DNA from: Polyrhizophydium stewartii
Taxonomy: Eukaryota > Chytridiomycota > Chytridiomycetes > Rhizophydiales
Length of the DNA: 12,934 nucleotides
Assembly: GCA_027604665.1 (NCBI GenBank)
Contig: JADGIZ010000487.1
Span: forward strand, 1 to 12,934
Direction of reading: 5' to 3'
The notes beneath the pieces are model-generated. The model saw nothing but the letters and a program-made list of their open reading frames with translations. It had not been told where the DNA came from and did not search any database. Positions within the stretch are counted from its first letter, which is position 1; each line of letters starts with the position of its first letter. The translations under genes and the position numbers were made by a program. This document shows positions 7,506-12,934 of the stretch, one piece after another.

Positions 7506-10488
7506 ATGGCCGACACGAAAGACGCCGTCGACATTGTCCAGACCCTCGAGGTCGAGAAGCAGCTGCTCAGGGACACGGACGACATCGAGGCCATCGATGC
7601 CGAATAGTGCGTGCCCGCTGCAGCCTGTCTCCCTGCGCCGCCCGCTCGCGCGTCCGCCTCCTTCCAATCGATCCCATGTCCCCTGGGTCCCGTGTCGCGC
7701 CGTGTCTCCCCCCCCGTCTCCACATGCGCCGACACGCCTGCCCTTGCCTGCGCCGCTTGCTCCGACTCCCCTACCGAACGCTCCCCCGATCCACACTCGC
7801 TGCTCGCTCCTCGCGCGGCTGCCACTCGCGCCTCTTATCGCCTCGATGAGCCTCTTCCGTCGCACCCGCCCGACCCGCGATTTGCCTTGTGCTCACGCAA
7901 CACCTGTCTCGCAAACCCGCCACCCGACACGCACGCGCACTCCCAGCTCCAAGATGTACACCAAGGGCGTTGTTCCTGAGACTGACGATCCATCCATGCC
8001 AACGCTCACGGTCCGCATGGTGCTCCTGGGATCCGTCTTTGCGATCTTTCTGGGAACGCTGAACGGTGCGCGCACGCCCCCGCCTCGCCGCCGCCGCCTG
8101 TGCACGCCGCCCCTGACTCGCCGCCATCGGCTTTATGCTGACACGACGCATCCAGGAATATTCAGCTTCCGCACCAACAGCTTTTCCATCCCATCCGTGG
8201 TGGCGACGCTGCTGTCGTATCCGCTCGGCATCTTCTTTGCCCGCGTGCTGCCGCGCGGCATCCTCAACCCCGGCCCCTTCAACATCAAGGAGCATGTCCT
8301 CGTGTACATCATCGCCTCTGCGGCCGGCGGCCAGCCTTACGGCGTCGAGAACATCATTGGCCAGAAGCTACCCAAGTTCATGGTGCGTTGCTTGTGGCAG
8401 ATTGTGATGGAGAGACTGCACTCCGTCCGCTGACTTGTGTCCTCGCCGCGCTCCTGCCCTTGCTTGTTGCTGCCACACCACGTCACGCTTCCGCCGCCGT
8501 GCCTGCCGCTGCACACACTCATCCAACGCTGCGCCGGCCGCATGCTCGCCCGCGGCTCGTTCGCCTACTCGCGGTCCGTGCTCGCCCACCGACATGTCTC
8601 GCATGATTCGCGCGTTGCCTCGACACTCCGATTGCCGCCGCGCGATCTCGCCGCAACGCTCTCCGCCGCACGCCACGCTTTCTGCCGATGCCTCCCATAC
8701 CAGAACGACCCGAACGTCACATTCTGGAACTCGCTCCTCTTCATCCTCACGACCCAGATGATCGGCTTCGCCCTCTCTGGAATGACCCGCCGCTATCTCG
8801 TCCGGCCGGCCGCCATGTTCTGGCCGACGTGCCTGACCGACGTCGCGACCTTTGTGACGTTCCACGAGCCCGAGTCCGAGGAGTCCAAGAAGGTTGGCGG
8901 CCTGTCGCGCTTCTCGTTCTTCTGGCTCGCCTTCGCCTGCAGCTTTGTCTTCCAGTGGTTCCCGTCGTACTTTGCCGGCGCGCTGCAGGCGATCTCGGTC
9001 ATGTGCTTCTTCACGTCGGCGAGCAAGACTGTCCGCCTGCTCGGCTCGGCGTCGCCCAACATGGGAGTCGGGCTCTTCTCGTTCACTGTCGACTGGACCA
9101 ACATCGGCTCGGGCAACCTCACCATCCCGTGGTGGGTCAACCTCAACTCGTTCATCTCCAGCGCCATTGTCCTCTACATCGTGATCCCGCTCATCTACTA
9201 CAGGAACGCCTTCAACCACCCGGAGCTCCAGAACCCCCTCGGATACACCTTCGACGACGGCACGCCGTTCCCTGTGCTCAACTCGAACAAGCTGTTCAGC
9301 AAGGCAGGTGCCCCGATTCGTGCGACCAAGTTCTACGACCGCAACGACTTCTCGCTCAACGAGACCGCATACAACGCTGTCAAGCCGATCTACCTGACCG
9401 ACTACTTCGCCGTCTCATACGCCATGTCGTTCTTTGTTCTCACCTGCGGCGTCTCGCACGTCGCGCTGTGGTACTACAAGGACATCATCCGCCAGACCAA
9501 GGAGATGATCGCCCAGGTCAACGAGGAGACGCCCGACATCCACAACGAGCTCATGAAGGCGTACCCGGACGTCCCCGAGTGGATGTACATGGCGTGGCTC
9601 GTTTTCTGGCTCGCCATGATGTTCATTGTCGGATACGTCACGCCGTACAAGCTGCCGTGGTGGGGAACGCTCTTTGGCCTCGCGATCGGCTTCTTCTTCA
9701 CGGTTCCGTTCGGCATCATCCAGGGCTCGACGGGCCAGCAGCTCGGCCTCAACATCATCACGGAGCTGCTCATGGGCCTGATCATCCCTGGCCAGACGGT
9801 GCCTGTCATGACGCTCAAGTCGTACGGATACAACATCATGATCCAGTGCCTGTCGCTCACGTACGATCTCAAGGTCGGCCACTACCTGCACATCAACCCG
9901 ATCCACATGGTCATTGCGCAGGTCTGGGGCACGTTCCTTGGCGCCATCACCAACACGGCGTCGGTCTGGATCGCGATTGCGTACTTCCCGCTCGACACGG
10001 CCGACTGGCAGTATCCCGGCCACACCACGTTCTTCAACGCCGGTGCCATCTGGGGTGCCATTGGACCCGCTCGCTTCTTTGGACCGAGCTCGCCGTACTT
10101 CTCGCTCAACCTCGCCTACTTGCTCGGCTTCATCATGCCCATCCTGCCGTGGGCCGGCAACAAGGTCTTCCCGCACCCGTACTGGCGTTTGGTCCATCTG
10201 CCCGTCATGGCCTCGGCGGTTCCGTCTCCCGGCGGCATCATGTCCAGCAATTTCACGGGCACGCTCATTGGCTTCATCTTCATGTACCTCATCTTCAACT
10301 ACCACCACGCCTGGTGGACCAAGTACAACTACGTGCTGGCTGCGGCTCTCAGCGCGGGCTCTGGCATTGCCGTGCTCATCCTCACGCTTGTCTCGCAGCG
10401 GGTGCCCATTCCAGCCTCGGCCGTCAACCCGTATCCGTTCGACTACTACTGCACAGGTAGGAACTGGGACAGCGAGGTTTTCAGCTGA
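7506..10488 (+). CDS. Oligopeptide transporter, OPT family (ISP4-like)
   Basis: Proton-coupled importer of small peptides (possibly glutathione-like substrates) in the plasma membrane. Exons are 7506-7606, 7947-8065, 8156-8382 and 8704-10488, giving about 743 aa, a normal OPT length. A short cytosolic acidic N-terminus (DDIEAIDAE) leads to DDPSMPTLTVR before the first membrane span at about 57-74. Family signatures are NPGPFNIKEH at 111-120, LTTQ at 164-167, RRYLVRPAAMFWP at 178-190, DLKVGHYLHINP around GHY 541-543, and repeated hydrophobic segments to the end. The start has good context (GCAATGG) and follows a TATA box by 65 bp. Introns 1 (340 bp) and 3 (321 bp) are unusually long here, and all three donors read GTGCG. 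The simple stop at 10488 gives the ending NWDSEVFS; a GT donor at 10457 could allow an alternative C-terminus. Regulation is perhaps nitrogen-responsive, given the upstream motifs. Confidence 0.93.
7607..7946 (+). other. Long C-rich first intron of the OPT gene
   Basis: It runs from TA|GTGCGT to ACTCCCAG|C, phase 2, and joins DAE to YSKMYTKG, after which DDPSMPTLTVR continues the OPT pattern. At 340 bp it is four to five times the usual size here and strongly C-rich. Only two AG dinucleotides (7622 and 7849) occur between the donor and the acceptor. Both flanking exons are well supported, so the boundaries are likely correct. Confidence 0.75.
8383..8703 (+). other. Long AG-free third intron of the OPT gene
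   Basis: It runs from ATG|GTGCGT to CATACCAG|AAC, phase 0, and joins QKLPKFM to NDPNVTFWNSLLF. It is 321 bp and has no AG from 8414 to 8701, although it is open in the exon 4 frame. The read-through peptide is rich in His, Arg and Pro and does not resemble a transporter segment, so I treat it as intronic. Confidence 0.78.
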
Positions 10489-10998
10489 GCGTCCCAGTGT
10501 CGCAAGCCACGACCGATCCTTCCCAATGTGCTGCTTGCGAATGAACGCCTCATGCTGCTGAATAGCGCGTCCAGACTGTTGCTGTCCTTCGATCGATCAG
10601 CCAGCAGGCGAGGCTGGCTCAATCAAACGTTGAGTCGAGGCTGCGAACATCGTGCCACGCTCTGGCGGTCGTGTCTGTCCCAGAAAACTGCGTGCCAACA
10701 CTTTCCGTCGCATCGCAAATCGCAAAGCAGATCTGAAGTTCCGATGGGCAACACTGCAGCACTGGCGAATGCAAGCCCGCGCGGCGCCGTGGCTGTCGTC
10801 GACGGCGGCACCGCAGGCGCCTTTTCATCATCTGCGCGACTGCCTAATAGCAGCGCTGGTAGTGGCACAACGCTCCATGCTGGAGCGCATCTTGTGTCGG
10901 ATCCGACGAGATTATCGCGCGCGCCGACAGGAATGGAACGCGACAGCACAACGCGCAGCTCGGTCGCCCGGCGTTCCTCGCAGTGCCGCCGGCCTGCC
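10489..10998. other. Intergenic region between OPT and receptor copy B
   Basis: About 510 bp with the OPT 3' end and the promoter of receptor copy B. I see no canonical poly(A) signal or TATA box. An open frame in phase with the receptor start runs through from 10528, but upstream of 10999 it is low-information Ser/Arg-rich sequence, so I do not call it coding. One hairpin-forming repeat is present. Confidence 0.55.
10599..10619. repeat. Inverted repeat AGCCAGC-N7-GCTGGCT downstream of OPT
   Basis: Perfect 7-bp arms with a 7-bp loop, about 110 bp after the OPT stop codon. It could fold in the 3' UTR or bind a dimeric factor for the downstream gene. The stem is short and no A/T-rich terminator signal follows. 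Confidence 0.35.
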
Positions 10999-12934
10999 AT
11001 GAGCGCACGTGGACTGACCGCCATGCTTGGCACCTTAGCCGTCGCTCTTCTTGCGGTGAGCATGCTGCCATACGCAACGCTGCCCGTCCCGCAAGAAAAG
11101 TCTCCGAACTCGAATCCCAGCCATGTCACTTTCGCAAAGTGATTTTCGAAATGCGCGATCTGTCACAAACCCCTCCCACGCGCAATTCCAAACGGGCTGA
11201 CAAGTAGCCGGGACATGCCTCTCACTGACACTCACATGGTCACGCTCGTTGGCTCGACGCTGCCGCGAACACGGCGTGGTGCAGACACTCGTTCTGCCCG
11301 CGAGCGCGTTCGTTCTATCGACTGCATCGACAATCCCCGCCGGAAGCAATGTCATCAAGATCGCAGTCAACCTGCAGAACGAGTCCTTCTCAGATTTCTT
11401 TGCCGAGGTGAATTACGCACTCAAGATCTGGGGCAACTACCTCGCAACGACGACGACGCTGCTCCCCGGCGCCATAGTGCATCTGATACAAATTCCAGGC
11501 GACGGTAAGCGTCTCACCGAAAGGCCTTGCGCTCTGTATCTTACTGTTCCTTGTGACTGATTCCTCGGAAAGATACTGCGGCCAACAGCATCGGCAGCGT
11601 GCTCGGCGCGATCAACCAAGGCGCAATTGCGGTCATTGGCTCCGAATTCAGTTTCGTCACAAAGCCAGTGAGGCTGCTTATGCCGTTTCTGAATGCGAGA
11701 AAGCAATATCATGGTCTGCTGACAACCCGCTGTGCTAAAGACGGCCATTATCTCGGCATCGCGTAGCATCCCGCAGTGCGACGGCAGCTCTACAAGCGCC
11801 GATCTGTCCGACACGACGACGTACCCGTACTTTTTCCGCACCATCCCGAGCGACAACCTGCAAGGCAACGGCATCTACAAGTTTGTCGCCCGAAACGGCT
11901 GGCGGCGTGTCACGATTCTCAACGAGGCCGACGCTTATGGCTCCGGCCTGATGAATGTCTTCCAGCAGGCCTCGGTCGGCACAAACGTGACCATTGAGCT
12001 GCAGCAAACGATCCCGCGCGGTGGCTTTAGCAACGCAACGAGCTGGGACGACTATCTGCTCGAGATCAAGAAGCGTAACATCTTTATCATCGTTCTATTC
12101 ATGTCGCACCCCGATGGCCTATTCAATCGAGCTGCCGCGCTTGGCATGACGGCCCAGGAGTATGTTTGGATTACTTCCGAATCATTTTTAACCAACGAGC
12201 CCGTGGGATATCCGCGCGGTGTGAGTCTCAGGCATCCTGCATCGCATCGGCTGTTTCAATCCGAGGCGCTGACCTGTTGCGTTCCGCCATTACTCGTCGC
12301 CGACCCAGCTCATCACCTTTTCACCCGATGACGGATACGGGCCTGCATACGAGGCATTCAAGGTGCAGTGGGTGCTCAACGCCGCCTCGGACGCCGTCGT
12401 GGCTGCCAATGACCCATACGCGCCAAGCCCAGTAAGTGCAGCCGCAATCAATGCCGGCATTCTAATACCGAGCCGAGCTGACCATTGCACGCCTGTACAT
12501 CGCTCACAGTTTATGACACAGTACGCTTCGTGCCTCGATGTCCTGATTCGCGGATTTGACCGATTTTTGGTCAACAACCCATCAACAACCAACTTAGCGG
12601 CTCTTGCAGCAGGCAGCTACATCTCAAATTTTACTGCCGTGAGGGCACGCTTTGGAAACTTCAACGACACGTTCACGCCAGTGGGCAAGCTGCCACTTGA
12701 CGGCAACGGCGATCCAATCACAGCATACTCGATATTCAATATCCAGCAGATCGGAAGCACCTACGTAGAGGTCGGCGTGTGGGACGCAGTCTCGGGCAAC
12801 TTTTCCTTCTCGTCCGACATCATTTACGCCTCGGGAACGGCCGAAACACCGCTCGACGACATCAACCCGCTCACGCACCTCAAGATCGTCGCGGCGTCGA
12901 GCCCGGCCGGCATCGCCGCCATCGTCGTCAACAC
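10999..12934 (+). CDS. Receptor-like protein with ANF/periplasmic-binding ectodomain, 3' truncated by window edge (copy B)
   Basis: Paralogue of the inverted receptor at the left end. Exons 10999-11055, 11285-11504, 11573-11667, 11741-12220, 12309-12431 and 12510->12934 give about 466 residues with consistent phases. The first exon plus the start of the second form a convincing signal peptide (MSARGLTAMLGTLAVALLA, then TLVLPASAF). Ligand-domain motifs are NVIKIAVNL near residue 56, LLPGAIVHLIQIP, GAIAVIGSE, IPQCDG, FFRTIPSD, GWRRV, FIIVLF and YVWITSESF. Exons 4 and 5 (480 and 123 nt) equal those of copy A, and exon 4 is about 54% identical at protein level by eye. The last 54 residues are almost identical to copy A and end in a probable membrane helix. 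It is probably a class C GPCR-like or other single-chain receptor; the effector domain lies outside the window. Intron 1 (229 bp) is the least certain: an acceptor at 11284 is the only one that keeps phase and continues the signal peptide. Confidence 0.75.
12774..12934. repeat. Right arm of near-identical inverted repeat (receptor 3' exon)
   Basis: Reverse-complement partner of 1-161. It encodes VGVWDAVSGNFSFSSDIIYA and the following segment to the window edge, where copies A and B differ by only three residues. The match begins sharply at the VGVWD codons; upstream the two copies are diverged. Confidence 0.93.

Noticed and set aside
6651..7607. A 318-codon open frame running from the ufd2 3' end into OPT exon 1
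   Set aside because: It is Gly/Arg/Ala-rich across intron, 3' UTR and promoter sequence. Only the final segment from ATG at 7506 is protein-like.
8400..8435. Possible C/D-box snoRNA in OPT intron 3 (GTGATGG followed by CTGA)
   Set aside because: The C-like and D-like boxes are under 30 nt apart and no terminal stem is visible.
8437..8703. Coding read-through of OPT intron 3
   Set aside because: The frame is open, but the peptide lacks transporter character, and splicing joins two canonical OPT segments directly.
9415..10308. A 297-codon minus-strand open frame inside OPT
   Set aside because: It is charged, repetitive antisense shadow caused by the third-position C bias of the OPT coding frame.
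8688..10460. A 590-codon plus-strand open frame overlapping OPT exon 4 in another frame
   Set aside because: It is His/Arg/Pro-rich with no family pattern, while the overlapping frame gives a textbook OPT protein.
10451..10500. A fourth OPT intron starting at 10457 (GTAGGA)
   Set aside because: No well-placed branch site and acceptor followed by an OPT-like C-terminus could be seen. The in-frame stop at 10488 is sufficient.
10528..10998. Independent gene or N-terminal extension upstream of receptor B
   Set aside because: The frame is open but compositionally random. A signal peptide starting at 10999 explains the gene start without it.

Overview
The window looks like GC-rich nuclear DNA from a fungus, most likely an early-diverging zoosporic (chytrid-type) lineage. 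The supporting signs are many short spliceosomal introns (mostly 60-90 bp) with CTGAC/CTAAC-like branch sites near the acceptor, a fungal-type ISP4/OPT oligopeptide transporter, a Ufd2 ubiquitin E4 ligase, and two animal-like receptor genes with extracellular ANF/periplasmic-binding-type ligand domains, which are rare in Dikarya. The phylum assignment is inference.

Layout, left to right. (1) 1-1804, minus strand: 5' part of a predicted secreted-ectodomain receptor (six exons seen, 3' end beyond the window). (2) 1805-2208: divergent intergenic region with overlapping palindromes. (3) 2209-6903, plus strand: a complete ufd2 gene in a 16-exon model encoding about 1137 aa and ending in a U-box. 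(4) 6904-7505: intergenic, with a 15-bp tandem repeat, two palindromic sites and a clear TATA box. (5) 7506-10488, plus strand: a complete four-exon OPT transporter of about 743 aa. (6) 10489-10998: intergenic, no convincing gene. (7) 10999-12934, plus strand: the 5' part of a second receptor, a paralogue of the first, again cut by the window edge.

The two receptors lie in inverted orientation, flank the ufd2-OPT pair and transcribe outward. Their intron positions match and several exons have identical lengths (480 and 123 nt). The ectodomains are only about half identical, yet the outermost 161 bp of the two copies differ at only 6 bases. Both copies are cut at exactly the same homologous base. 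This pattern suggests a variable ligand-binding half joined to a near-constant, probably membrane-embedded signalling half, kept alike by gene conversion or recent duplication. It also suggests that the window is a contig that ended at a collapsed repeat. No operon logic links ufd2 (protein quality control) with the transporter (peptide uptake).

Several introns are traps for gene finders. Three are multiples of 3 and stop-free: two in ufd2 and one GC-AG intron in the left receptor. Two OPT introns are over 300 bp and C-rich, and one of them has no AG dinucleotide for 288 nt before its acceptor. All exon models were built by hand from reading-frame phase, splice signals and remembered family patterns.
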